In this document: piece by piece, positions 1 through 11,128 of the stretch
Position numbering within the stretch: position 1 is the first letter of the stretch
How the letters are laid out: the number at the start of each line of letters is the position of its first letter
NCBI GenBank assembly: GCA_051294375.1
Contig: CM119265.1
Location: 24,347,861-24,411,860 of the forward strand
DNA: 64,000 nucleotides
From: Paraspadella gotoi
Lineage: Eukaryota; Chaetognatha
Direction: 5' to 3'
The notes under the pieces: model-generated
What the model was told of the DNA's origin: nothing
The model's input: the letters and a program-made list of their open reading frames with translations, nothing else
Database searches by the model: none
Translations under genes and position numbers: made by a program

Positions 1-29
1 CTTTTTTTTTTTAACAATTTTTGACTCTT

Positions 30-301
30 TTTTCCAAAAGCGCCCCTTTTCTTATTTTTAATATTAATATTTAACTTAAACATATTTTTAAAACTATAAC
101 CCAATTCCTACCTCTAATCCCTAACCTCAATCATTCCCCCGAACCAAATTATGAACCCTAACCCAAAATCCTTATCACTAAATTCTTACCTCATTCACGA
201 ACCTAATCCCTAACACTTTACCTCAAGCTTAATTTTTTTTAAATACTAAAAATAATTAACCTAATTCCTAATATAAGATGAAATGGGGCGTTCTGGGAAA
301 A
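30..301. repeat. MITE-like repeat with terminal inverted repeats
   Basis: The two ends are inverted copies: TTTTCCAAAAGCGCCCC at the left, and on the opposite strand TTTTCCCAGAACGCCCC from the right. The interior is degenerate CCTAACC/TTAGGG-like sequence. A related copy lies at 35614-35842 in the other orientation. No open frame is present, so I infer a short non-autonomous DNA element. A target duplication could not be defined. Confidence 0.5.
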
Positions 302-1323
302 TAAGGCTCAATTCTTGACACTTTTTCATGTCGCATTTTTTTAACCTTTCTGTCACTTTGTCAAATTTTCGATTCCGTCGAATCCTTAAATCTTCATTCC
401 TGTCAATTTTTTTTTTCTTTTTTTGGCAGGAGTTCCTTTTCCAGGTTCGAATATTCCTAGAGTCTTTGATTAATTCCTCTTTCTGTCCATTTCGATCCAT
501 CGAAACCCAAGGGTCACAAAATCACCCATTTTCCTTTCGCTATTTTTTTAAACGTGAATATCTATTTTTAGAAACTATTTAAATCATTTCGTAAACTGAA
601 TAAAAGCAATCCTCTTTTCGTCACTTTTTAAGCTAGATCGTCTTCAAAACCGATTCGATTTTTAAATAGAAAAAAAAAAACAAACTTCACATTCGGTAAA
701 TGCGGTTTTCTTTTTACAGCGAATTCCACTTTTAGCGACTTTTATTTTCTACAGCGAACCTGGAAATCGTTTCGAGTTTTATTTTCGCGCCAACAAAAAA
801 ATCGCAATAAACGTCAGAGATGGAAAGGAAGTGAGGGGATGGGAGGGGGGCGGAGGGCGGAGGGCGGAGGAAGGCGGATCAGAGAGACACATCTTTCACA
901 TAAGCCACACTCACCGGAGACAGCACAGACAGAAAGTCAGACTGACAGGTTCCGAATAAAATGTACGTGAAAGAACCTACTAATCAATGCTGAAACAACA
1001 AAAGCAGAAAGCAAAAGGTTTAAGCGATAACGTATAGATGATATATTATGCTCAAGGGAGCCGCAAAGACCTCGAACTAAAAATTATTTTCGTGGTTAGT
1101 ATAACAGCGTAACTTAGTTCCTAATAGTTAAAAGACAAACATCTAAACACTTCATACAGCGATGCTGCAACGACACCGTCGCGTCGACGACCCACGAATT
1201 CATTTCTAGATATATTTCCTTCTTTTCCATTTATTTTCGCGGTTATTATTTTTTTTTCCTTTCGGGCATCAAGGTCGCACGAACGAATCCCGAATGAATC
1301 CGCGAATATAAATATAAATATAA
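302..1323. other. No gene seen; AT-rich spacer
   Basis: Homopolymer-rich AT sequence with a short purine-rich G tract near 838-875 (GGCGGAGG-type repeats). The open frames are short and low-complexity, and I see no splice-flanked exon. Confidence 0.6.

Positions 1324-1389
<66 letters not shown>
1324..1389. repeat. (GA)n microsatellite
   Basis: Almost perfect GA dinucleotide run of about 66 bp. Frames through it read as Arg-Glu or Ser-Leu repeats and are not genes. Confidence 0.95.
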
Positions 1390-1391
<2 letters not shown>

Positions 1392-1760
1392 AGGTGATTC
1401 TGCGGCCAAGAGGGTGTTGCCTGAAGAGGGGACTAAAAGGTAAGTTTTTTTTGGTGAGGGGAGGACGAGGTGACCCGCTCACGAAACGGGGACGTAAACG
1501 AAAATCCAATTACCACGTAGTTTATCCCCCGGGGACTCAAAAGAGGATTTGTCGCGGGGATAAACCAAAGTCGAGAGAGAGAGACACTCTTCGGATTTTT
1601 TTTTTTTTTCGTATGAAAAAAAGTAGCTAAATAAACAAAAATAGGATTATACAATGAATTTTTTTCTTTTCCTTTTGCTTTTTCATTTCACGCTATTTCG
1701 ATAAGTGTGTGTGTGTGGCTGTGTGATGAGAGAGAAGAAGAGAAAGAGATGGGAAGAGAC
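1390..1760. other. No gene seen between two GA tracts
   Basis: Mixed-composition spacer with a short GT run near 1706-1715 and T-rich stretches. No recognisable product in any frame. Confidence 0.5.

Positions 1761-1815
<55 letters not shown>
1761..1815. repeat. (GA)n microsatellite
   Basis: GA dinucleotide tract with one interruption near 1769. Confidence 0.95.
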
Positions 1816-1818
<3 letters not shown>

Positions 1819-2549
1819 AGTAATTGAGAGAGATTCTCTTGTCTTTTTCATGTCAACTCTTGTCGATTGATTGAGATGAGTCACCAGAAAAGAAAATGAA
1901 AGGAAAGACATTACATCTTACAAGTTTTTTAACAATTAACATTGTTCTTTGATTCAAATTACTTTCCATTATATATTTTTCCTATTCTCGTTCCTTCAGT
2001 TATACTGTTGTTGTTCTTGTCGTAATTGTTGTTATTTTGTAATTTATACTTTTCTTATAAGTTATTACTATTGTTGTTGTTGTTTTTGTTGTGATAGTTG
2101 TAGTTATTGTCTCTTGCGAATTCTATCGACAGTCTTAATTTAAACATTTAAACATTTAAACATTTAAACATTACAATAAGCGAGAAAATTATCTAACAAA
2201 AGAAAATATGTGTTGTCGTAGAAAGATATCGTACGTACGTACTTTTTACGCTTTCATTAAACTAAGTATCCGGGCATTACATTTCCACGTGCAAACGACT
2301 GGCGTCTGTTTGGTCTCATTCCTTACCGCATGCAACAAGCACGCAAATGAATTTGCACGCACGCGCCCCGTGCTCTTCGGAGCGCCTCGCCTCGCATTAG
2401 CGCTCCCGGAGATTTTTTTCTTTCTCTCCGCAAAAGCAAATCGCCGTTTCTCGTTTGAAAGCGTTTGGGCTTTGGCAACTTCCGCTTTTTTCCCCGCCGC
2501 GTTTCGAACGCTTTACGAGGAGACGTGAGAGCGGCCAAGTCCGGAGCCA
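1816..2549. other. No gene seen; TTG/TTGT-rich spacer
   Basis: Holds TTG-rich degenerate trinucleotide sequence (about 1998-2110) and four 9-bp copies of ATTTAAAC (about 2141-2173). GC content rises near 2340-2540 without a supported exon. Confidence 0.5.
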
Positions 2550-2795
2550 CCATAGAATGCCATCGTCGAAATGCCACACCCGAGATGACATCCTCTAGAT
2601 TCCACCTCAAGATGTCACTACGAGATGCAGCACCGACATGCCATCCTCGAGATGCCATCCCCAAGATGCCACTCAGATACGACACCGCAACCTCGTAATG
2701 CCTACCCCGTGACGACATATCCCAGATGCCACACAGAGATGCCACTCCAATATGCCATCCTCGACATGCCACCCCCTCGATGCCACTTCAGTGAC
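2550..2795. repeat. Degenerate GATGCCA minisatellite
   Basis: About a dozen imperfect units built on GAGATGCCAYCC, spaced roughly 15-22 bp. Both strands stay open over part of it because the unit lacks stop codons, so the frames crossing it are repeat-driven. Confidence 0.75.
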
Positions 2796-3090
2796 CCAAT
2801 TCCCTTAAATGAATATCCACCCCCGGTGAAAGGATCTTTTGATAAAAAGTCAGGGACACTCGAGTCCGCCACTTCAATACTCAACTGTGTTTGTTGCGTC
2901 AGTCGGTGAAGATTTAAAGATATTCGTCGACCGAGTTCTCGCGAAGCAATAATACTACGTCTCGTATTGACATTTTTATACACAGTATCACTATTATTTA
3001 TCCATCCTCCTGACCTCAACTCTTTGAAATATCCAGACCATTATCCATAACACCTTTTCCCTTCCACCATCTACGTTCCAGCAGCAGCGA
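2796..3090. other. No gene seen; mixed spacer
   Basis: Ordinary-complexity sequence. The minus strand is open for about 100 codons into the neighbouring repeat, but I found no splice sites or domain that would make it a gene. Confidence 0.4.
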
Positions 3091-3149
3091 AGCCGCCGCC
3101 GCCGCCGCNNNNNNNNNNNNNNNNNNNNNNNNCGCCGCCGCCGCCGCCG
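3091..3149. repeat. (GCC)n trinucleotide repeat broken by a gap
   Basis: GCC/CGC units on both sides of a 24-base N run (3109-3132). The array evidently continues through the gap, so its true length is unknown. Confidence 0.9.
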
Positions 3150-3600
3150 TTTAAATACCAAACCAGAGGGAAACAGTGGCTGAACAAAAGATTTCTAAAT
3201 GTCAAGGTGCGACCCTCAAGAGGAAGGCGGAACCGTCAGGCTTTCTCCTTTGCAGAATCACTCAGCGACCTCTTTCCCTTTTGTTTTTTCTTTCCTTAGT
3301 TCACGCTGTTCATTTTGTTTTTTATGTTTTCTTTATGTTTTTTTGTGTTCTTTCTAGTTGCTGACTAATATTTTGTTAAAACTCCGTTCGCTATCGGTTT
3401 TCATTCGTTTATTTTTTAAAATTTTCAAGTTTATTCGAAACTATTGATCCATAAATTAATCGAAATATTTTCGATATACTAATTTCGAATTAACTGATTG
3501 ATTAATTTTCATAGATTTCTTTGATTGATCGATTGATTGATTGGTTAACGGAATGAATGATTGGCGATTCACATAATTGATGTATCGATCTTTTCCTTAC

Positions 3601-3729
3601 CTATATGATTAAATCTGTATTTGTCCTCGGGGATCGATTTGTCGAAGCGACGGTCTCCCAGCGAGAGAAACTTGGATTCCCCTGGATCCGCGTCAGAATG
3701 TTTGATCCAAATCGCTTTTTCTTTGTTAT
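3601..3729 (-). CDS. Candidate internal exon, hypothetical (faintly Ig V-set-like)
   Basis: On the minus strand a 129-bp open segment is bounded by an acceptor ending in TATTCAG and a strong donor, ATAG then GTAAGG. The exon is in phase 1 at both ends (2 nt + 42 codons + 1 nt). It is a GC-richer island in AT-rich DNA, with C- or G-ending codons unlike its surroundings. The peptide is not low-complexity; it contains AIWIKHSDADPG, then FLSLGDRRF, then EDKYRF. A W-I-K-H pattern followed by L-S-L-G and R-F recalls strands C to C'' of arthropod Ig V-set domains (DPR/beat-like), and phase 1-1 exons are common in Ig proteins. The exon reading is moderately supported; the Ig reading is weak inference. 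No partner exon was found nearby, so it may belong to a gene with long introns or be a relic. Confidence 0.45.
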   Translation of the reverse strand: MTKKKRFGSNILTRIQGNPSFSRWETVASTNRSPRTNTDLII

Positions 3730-4053
3730 CTGAATATGAATTTAAAAACATATATATATTAAAATCGTTAAATATTATTAATACTTTAATCAACATTTAA
3801 TCTCGTCAAGAAGCATGTAATGAATTAATATTTATTAAAACGGTGGTTTATAAATCGACTGACAATAAAAAATCTTAACCGATCGTTCATAGGCGTCAAT
3901 TAATATTTTCTAAAAACCAAAAAAAAAAAAAGAAATGGTCTCGAAAATAAACGATGGACGCCGCCATTTTCGCCATCTGGTGTCGGGAGAACAAATAAAT
4001 CTCCTCTGAGAAAAACGAGACAAAAGATAATTCAATTTTCTTGAAAAAAAAAT
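3730..4053. other. AT-rich spacer; intron if the neighbouring exon is real
   Basis: AT-rich sequence with a GCCGCCATTTTCGCCATC stretch at about 3960. No open frame of note. Confidence 0.4.
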
Positions 4054-4412
4054 CGCTTTTTTAAAAATTTTGTTTGAGAAGGGAATTAAAATTCATCAGT
4101 GAACTAAAAGATTGCGCTCGAGAGATAAAAGGGAGTAATAAAAAAAAAACCGTCGCCGCCTCCTTCGACGCCTTCTCCTGCGCCGCGCCGCCGCCACCGC
4201 CCCACCCACCCCCACCCCCACGCAACACCTCAAACCCATTCTCTACCTTCCATCATGCGCCCCCCCGTCCTCCGCCTCGCTCTTCCTACTCCCTATGCTT
4301 TTGCCTAGTCTTCTCCTCGCTTATCTTCACGACAACGTTGTCGACGGCGAAGCGCGTCTTCATGGCGCGCCGGAGGCGCCCACCGTCTCGTTCCAGTGCA
4401 CCACAGGTTGGT

Positions 4413-4494
<82 letters not shown>

Positions 4495-4553
4495 AGAGAG
4501 AGAGAGAGAGAGAAAGCGAGAGAGAGAGAGAGAAAGAGAAAGAGAGAGAGAGC
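4413..4553. repeat. (GA)n microsatellite
   Basis: About 140 bp of GA repeats with a central run of G, inside segment A. Confidence 0.95.
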
Positions 4554-5022
4554 GAAAAAATGAAGAAGAGAAACAATAAGGTGGAGAAGCGGATATCTCG
4601 AGAAAAACAGTGATGTAAAGAAGAAAATAGATAGGAAAATATGAAAGGAAAAGAGGAAAATAGAGAAAGTAATTGGAAAATACAGAGGTAAAGAGGAAAG
4701 TAGGGACTTAAAAATCACGAATATCTCTTTAAACGTACAAACGGTATTGAGTAATTGCAGGGAGCGAGACTTTAGTGAAAAGATTCTATATCAAAAATAA
4801 AGTAAACCGAGTCATATCTCGGCTTCGGTAAACACTCAGTGTCGAAGCAAGTCGTTGTCATGGTAACCGGGGGTTAAAAACGTCTCCTTTAAATTTTGGG
4901 CAGGAAGAGAAGAAAAGAGACAGAGAGAGGATCCGCTCAGTGAAAAAGAGAGAAAACGTTCTCGTTGCTCTGAGACGCCCGAGGGAGCAGAGTCTCCTTC
5001 CAATGCACCATAGGGTAGTCCG

Positions 5023-5026
5023 CAGA

Positions 5027-5076
<50 letters not shown>

Positions 5077-5093
5077 AGGAGAGGGGGGAGAGA
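5023..5093. repeat. (GA)n microsatellite ending at a gap
   Basis: Second GA tract of segment A, running into the 25-base N run at 5097-5121. Confidence 0.95.
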
Positions 5094-5413
5094 ACCNNNN
5101 NNNNNNNNNNNNNNNNNNNNNCAAGACTCTCTCACCGTCTCGTTGATTTATTCCCAGAATTCCTGTCTCACCAACTATCGAACATCAAGTATGTTTCAAT
5201 TCTATTAGATCGGAAAAACTACATATTTAATTCGAATTATTCAAAATAAAACTTTTGTAATTAATTTACTTATCCTATTTTATCTTGATCAATTTCCTCC
5301 TTTTCCCTTTTAAAGAATCAAAGACCGCCTTTCTCACCCTTTCTAAATATCCCTTTCCGCGGACAATTTCCTCTTGACACTTTTAACCAGTTTCTTTGAC
5401 TCTGTCCCTCTGT

Positions 5414-5420
<7 letters not shown>

Positions 5421-5460
<40 letters not shown>

Positions 5461-5522
5461 TCTCTCTCTCTCTCTCTCTCTCTCCCTCCCTCTCTCCCTC
5501 TCTCTCTCTCTCCTCTCTCTCT
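5421..5522. repeat. (CT)n microsatellite
   Basis: CT tract in the left arm, matched by the GA tract at 17021-17125 in the right arm. Confidence 0.95.
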
Positions 5523-5769
5523 CTTCCGTTTATCGTCGCAATTAACTCCGTCTCCTTTTTCTGTCAAGTTGTCGTCGTTGTCGATCGGCCATCGTCGTTG
5601 TCGTCGATCTCCATCCTAATCGTCTCTTTTATCGTTCATCGTTCCCCTTCGCCTTCGGATCTATTTTCAGCGGAATTATTGCGCCGTTTTGTTGTCGTCT
5701 TTTCCGTTTATTTACCTCGTGTTTGACGCTTTAGGACGCGTAGTCACCGTCTAAGGGTCGACGGGGTCG

Positions 5770-5774
5770 CCGCG

Positions 5775-5806
<32 letters not shown>

Positions 5807-6140
5807 GTCCTAATAGTCCTAGTCGTTGTTGTCCTAAGACTCTTTATCTTTGTAATCGTCGTCGTTGTTGTCGTCATCGTCTTGTTGTTGTTGTCCTAAG
5901 ACTTTTTTCAAGTCTTCTCGTCGTATAGTCGTCGTCTTTGTCGTCATCTGTCATTATAATTATCTAGTTGTTGTTGTTCTTGGACTCTTCAGTCTTCGTG
6001 ATCGTCGTCGGCATCATCTTATTCATCATCATCGTCGTCTTCGTAATAGTTTCAGTTGTTGTTTGTTGTTGTTGTTATTGTTGTTGTTGTCTCTCAACGA
6101 TCTCGACGCTTAGTTTTTCGTCGTCGTCATCGTCGTCGTC
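5770..6140. repeat. GTC/TTG trinucleotide-rich block
   Basis: Blocks of GTCGTC alternating with TTGTTG. The mirrored block is at 16385-16790. Frames read as Val/Ser/Cys runs and are not genes. Confidence 0.85.
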
Positions 6141-6371
6141 GTCGTTGTTGCTTTTTGTTTTCTTTCTCGTCATCCGAGTTTTGTTTTCCCATCCTGATAT
6201 TTTTAAGACTTTTGTACTTTCTCTTTCATATTTTTTTCCTTTTATCTATTTATTTCTTGTTAAGCTTCATTATATTAATTTTTATCCTCATTCCATTTAA
6301 GATGATATGTTTTTTTTAATACATATAATGTTGTTTTTTTTTTCGTGAGAAAGAAACGTTTATTATCACCT

Positions 6372-6395
6372 TCAGTTTGTGACCCGGTGGCTCAT
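6372..6395 (+). repeat. SINE head fragment
   Basis: GTGACCCGGTGGCTCATTGA matches the tRNA-like head of the SINE at 10858-11128, with its A-box region, and then diverges. The inverted copy lies at about 16146-16169. Confidence 0.5.
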
Positions 6396-6499
6396 TGAAA
6401 TATTTTTTCATAAAGATTCACAAACTAACTACGTTATAGTAATACCTAAAATAAAATGTCATCCATTAAAACAGAAGATATTACGATCATTTATCGTTG

Positions 6500-6835
6500 T
6501 CATCATAATAAAAATCATCAATCATCATCATCATCATCATCATCATCAATCATCATCATCATCATCATCACATCATCATCATCATCATCACACTCATCCT
6601 CATTGTTGTCCTCGCGTCATCTTCGTCTTCGAACTAAATGCCTTTTATTTCGGCGACTGTTGTTAACCTCTTAATTTCACTGTCACATGTCATCATCGTC
6701 ATCGTCGTTTCGTCATCATAGTTGTCATCGTCGCATCGTAGAAGTCGTCTTCATCATCGTCATCTTTGTTATCGTCATCATAGTTATCATTTGTCGACAT
6801 CGTAGAGTCGTCATCATCATCATCATCTTCGTTAT
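6500..6835. repeat. (CAT)n and degenerate CATCGT repeat
   Basis: A near-perfect CAT run at about 6515-6600, then degenerate TCATCGTCAT sequence. The mirror is at 15640-16025. Confidence 0.85.
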
Positions 6836-7533
6836 CACCCTTTTGCCATTATCTAACCGTCATCTTTGTCCATATTCTGTCTTTTTGACGCTTTTGTTGT
6901 TGTTTTTGTTGATGTTGTTGTTTTGTTGAAGTTGTTGTAGTTGTCTGCCTCGAGGAATATTTTTCTTCGACGTAATAGATCTGATATTTTTTATCTCCCA
7001 TTTTGTATTTCTCCTCCTTCTTTTCTTCTTTTTTCCCTTTTTTTCACCTTTCTTTTCTCCAGCCAATCATTCCTTTACGGCCAATCATTACTCCGTCTCG
7101 ATGATAAGTGATTCGCGACGCCATCTTCACGACACACGACGCTCTTTTTTTTCCTCCAAGATGGCCGCCAATTTAGAGGAGACAAAAAGTCTCGTAACAT
7201 CACGAGAAAAAAATTCGTAGAGGAAAAAAACCGTCGTTACTATTAGACGAAAGTCGTTACAATTTTTACAAAAAAGATATTATATTTTTTTCTTTTTTTT
7301 TTTTCTGACGCGTTAAAAAGACTCAGATGTCAGTTACAGTCATCTACTTTGTTCGAACGAGACGTAAACGACGCCGCTAAACAACATCCCCTGTTTTAAA
7401 CGTGTGCTTACGACGCGGCATCAACGGAAGAAAGAAAAAGAGCAATTTGTAAATCCGAAAAAAACTTTTACTGTTATCGCTATTTTTCTTCTTTTTTCCC
7501 TTTCGCTTCGTTCATTATTTCATTACTGTTTAC

Positions 7534-7541
7534 ATGAACAG
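7534..7541. repeat. Left target-site duplication of the hAT-like element
   Basis: ATGAACAG directly precedes the element tip. The uninterrupted right arm has the same 8 bases at 14931-14938 on the other strand. The right-hand copy (10714-10719) reads AGAACA, consistent with loss of two single bases. Confidence 0.7.
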
Positions 7542-10500
7542 TAGAGTTACCCAAATTTTTAATTACACAGATGAAGGGTCACGACCATTTATTAGGTTCT
7601 TTTTTGTCTGTAGAAGACATTGGGAACTGATAAACCTGAAAAAAACTTGACCGGGAAAGGAACTCTCCAGGTTTCCAAGTGATCGAGTACTTTTGCGGTT
7701 TTTCTTTGATCGTAATCTTATATGTGAAATTAATTTAAAGGATTTTTTTTAATAAAATAATGATTAATCCAAATACTTGATTTGTTTTAATATATTTTTG
7801 CTGTAGACTTTATATTTTTATTAACCTTTATTTTTTATAATTTATTAATAATAAATATTATATAATATAAAATATAAAGATGACTTAGTTTTTTGATTAA
7901 AATCTTACTAAAAGTTTTCCTAATTTTGTGAAGAATAAATATTAAAAAAATAATATTTAGCAGTACTTACTAAAAATAAAAATCAAAATAACAATATTAC
8001 AACTTTAAAAAACTAAAAAAAAAATGAGTTTAATTATGTAATATCAAAAGTGTTGGAAAATGGCCCAATTATTACTTTTTGGCATGAGTAATTGTTTTCT
8101 CCAGAAATTGTAAACTTTTATTGTTTTTATAACAGATTCCAAAATCTAACAGTATTTCATAAAAAATAAAGTAAAATTTGAATCTACTTTGTCTTGCCTT
8201 TTATTAGATGCTAGATTGCATATATTATTGATCAAGTAATGTTTTGTGAATGTATCAAACATAATAAACTAAGGGGAAATATTATATTTAATTAGTATGG
8301 CATTAGTATGATTTATAAATGGCCAAAATAAATAAGAAGTATAGTAAAAATTTATCTGGAAATAGTTAGGCAAACAAAACTTTTCTTCTCTGTTTAGATT
8401 ATTTTGACTCTTTGGTGGAGAAATTTAGTGATGACCCTGAATGAGAGTGGTGTTGTTTGTAAGAAAGTAAATTAGTATAATGGTAAAAGGCCTTGCTGCA
8501 TGGTCTGGCTGATGCATCATTTTTTATTTTATTGCAAGTCTAAACTAGTGTTAAACTTATAATACAACTTATTAACTAAGTTCAAGTTAATTATACTATA
8601 GTTTAAACAGAATGATGATTAGTCAAACAAATCAATCAAACTTCTTTCTTAAGTCAAACACCAAAAAAAGGGAAAAATTGAGGAAAAAAACTGTATGAAC
8701 CTAGTTTGATGATCTTAATATAAAAAAAAGTAATAATTATGAGTAAATGAAAAAAAACTGGAAGGTTTAGTCTATGTCGTATTATGGAGAGATTTCCAAA
8801 GTCAATAGAACATATGAAGCAAATTATGTACAATGAGCATTCAATTTGTGGTTCACTTATTTATAAAGTTTGATATAAAAAGAAAACAAGTTATTCAGCA
8901 TTTAACAACGATTTTATTAATATAAAGATTTCGACTCTAGCTTTTATGAGTCTTCTTAGCGGTTGACTCAACAGACTTTTCGGTTTCACAAAGATTCCCT
9001 TCCAACAAAGATTGAAGAAAAGATAGTGGTCAGAAATGAGGATAGGTTGAGGTGAAATAGGGAAGAGAGAGAGTGAATAAATTTGAAACTAGTAAAAGAG
9101 ATAGAGATAGAGAGGAAAGGAGAGGGAAAAATTTTTATATTAAGCATATAAACAAGATAGATTTAAATTAAGCAAACTTAATTTTAAACTAAAGAAATAA
9201 ATATAATAAAGGTAAATAAGTTAGATAATGAGATGTAATAAAAATAAATAAAAAAATTAAAGTGGTTAGGGAAGGATAAGATAGAGAAGGGAAATAAGTA
9301 AAGAAAAAGCTCAAAATTGCCAATGTATGATTTTTCCTCTCTCTCTTACCAGTTCAATTTATTCACTCTCTCCTTTCCCTATCCTCACCTTCTCTTGTCT
9401 TCCCATCTATCCTTTTCTTAATTCTTTGTTGGAACTTCTTTTCTCTCTCTCTCTCCTCTCACCAACTCAATGTTTGTGAAACCAAAATCTGTTGAGTCAA
9501 ACCGCTGATGAAGACTCGAAAAGCAAGAGTCAAAAAATATCCGACCTTTATTGTTGATAAAATTGTTATTGCTAATTAATTCATTTTCCATTAAATAAAA
9601 AAATATAATGAAAAAAAAATTAAACACAACGTTTGACTATATTAACCTTGTATGATTTATTAGTACCTCACCACTTTTTAAAATATGACTAATTTTATAT
9701 TTTATAGTTAAAGATATCATTGATTAAATTTGTATATAAATCCACCTGCCACACACCTATAACATTTCATAATACATATTATCCCATTCCTATCAAATAT
9801 TAATTTAAAATTATGTAGGCATAAAACGGTTATGAACATTAAAATTTAAGTCAGATAGACTGACAAGAACGACAAAACTACCCACCAACTTAGAAATAAT
9901 GATTTGAAATTGCTCCCGTCACAGACTCGCACCGCTAAAAAGTTAACTGATAACTTTATCTAATAGAACTAACATCTAATAACTTTAAAATAAAATAGTT
10001 AAAATTCCATTTCTCAAGCTTCAATTTTGGCAAAAATAAGGATTGTTATTACTTGGAAGCTTTGGAGAGTTCCTTTCCGATAAGTTTTTAGGGTTTAGAC
10101 AGTTTTAATGTCTTTTAAAGACCAAAAAGAACCTATTAAAATGAGTATGAATTTCATATTTAAGCATAAAGAGCTCAAAAATTCTAAAAGTTATGAAGAA
10201 TATAATATAAATTTTATCATTTTTTTTATTTTCTTTTAGTCTTTTAAAGTTTATATTGTGTATTTTTGATTTTATTCTTAGTAAGTACTGCTAAAATATT
10301 GAGTTTTTATATTATTCTTCACAAAATTCAGGAATTAACCTTTAGTAAGTATTTTATCAAAAAACAATGTCATCTTTATATTTTTATATTATAATATTAT
10401 ATTATTAACTAAAATTATTAAAAATAAAGGTTTAATAAAAAATTAAAGTCTACATCAAAAATATTTCAAAATCAAATCAAGTATTGATTTAATCATATTT

Positions 10501-10713
10501 TATTTAAAAATAACCCTTTAAAATAATATTAATTTCAGCATATAAATTACGATCAAAGAAAAACCGCAAAAAGTAACTCATCACTTGGAAACTCTGGGAG
10601 ATTCCTTTCCGGGTCAGTTTTTCAGGTTTATGTCCATGTCTTCTACAGACAAAAAGAACCTAATAAAATAGTCGTGACCTTCATCTAGTGTAATTGAAAT
10701 TTGTGTAACTCTA
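7542..10713. mobile_element. Non-autonomous hAT-like DNA transposon with long inverted termini
   Basis: The 3172-bp insertion begins TAGAGTTAC and ends GTAACTCTA. The terminal inverted repeats continue imperfectly for about 500 bp on each side (7542-8040 and about 10200-10713), both including AAAGAACCTAATAAA-type and GCGGTTTTTCTTTGATCG-type blocks. The tip fits the hAT rule Y-A-R-N-G, and the 8-bp target duplication fits the superfamily. The other arm supplies the empty site. No transposase frame is present (longest about 69 codons, AT-rich), so mobility would depend on an enzyme made elsewhere. The centre holds a nested inverted repeat (8899-9583). The insertion is seen directly; assignment to hAT is inference from tips and duplication length. 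Confidence 0.75.
8899..9583. repeat. Nested inverted repeat with hammerhead-like cores
   Basis: Arms of about 240 bp (8899-9135 and 9328-9583) face each other inside the hAT-like element. On the plus strand the right arm has CTGATGA (9505-9511), then GACTC-loop-GAGTC (9513-9531), then AAAA. On the minus strand the left arm has CTAAGAA, the same GACTC/GAGTC hairpin, then GAAATC (8929-8959). Together they resemble the CUGANGA / helix II / GAAA core of hammerhead ribozymes known from Penelope-like elements and retrozymes. Each copy alone is degenerate at one of the two conserved boxes. Confidence 0.4.
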
Positions 10714-10857
10714 AGAACATTTGTACACACTCTTTCTTTAACTTTCTTCATAAATTTTATCTTAAAAAATTGTTTAAATCCTCTGTAATTTTTTTTATTT
10801 AAATAAAAAAGTTAATAGACCAGATCTTAAATAATATATATGATAATATGTGGGATA

Positions 10858-11128
10858 AGCGCTAAGTGGGCTGAAGATGACTATCCGTAACTTCTATAAC
10901 CCCCTCAGCAGCTATGGAAACGGGTCTGGTTTGGATCCAGGCTTCATGGTTTTCCTCGCCCCAAGCGGCTTTACGGCCGCCTCAACTTCCCGCAGAGTAG
11001 TACCGGGGTGGGATTGAACCCGGGTACCTATGTCATAAAGCTGATGGCTTTACTCAATGAGCCACCGGGGTTACGACTAAAGTTTCATGCTTAAGAGCGG
11101 GGTGAACTTTGCAATGCCGACTACACAA
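10858..11128 (-). mobile_element. tRNA-derived SINE
   Basis: On the minus strand a tRNA-like head carries an A-box region (GGTGGCTCATTGAGTAAAGC) and a B box (GGTTCAATCCC, complement at 11010-11020), followed by a body of about 140 bp. The right arm of the inverted repeat lacks the whole block: its sequence runs straight from GATAATAT to AGAATATAT, and AATAT flanks both sides here as a short target duplication. The body family was not recognised. A head-only relative lies at 6372-6395. Confidence 0.7.

Larger units (their letters stand above)
4054..5093 (+). repeat. Segment A, copy 1 (direct repeat of 12338-13480)
   Basis: Collinear with 12338-13480, differing mainly by 1-2 bp indels. Shared landmarks are GTTTGAGAAGGGAATTAAAA, a CCGCC-rich patch, a GA tract, CGGTATTGAG, ATATCTCGGCTTCGG, GGTAACCGGGGGTT and a second GA tract. 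Each GA tract is preceded by a similar block ending in GCACCA-type sequence. No supported coding sequence. The copy ends at the N gap at 5097. Confidence 0.85.

Noticed and set aside
4852-4867. RFX X-box-like site GTTGTCATGGTAAC
   Set aside because: One half deviates from consensus, the second copy of segment A breaks it, and there is no gene next to it.
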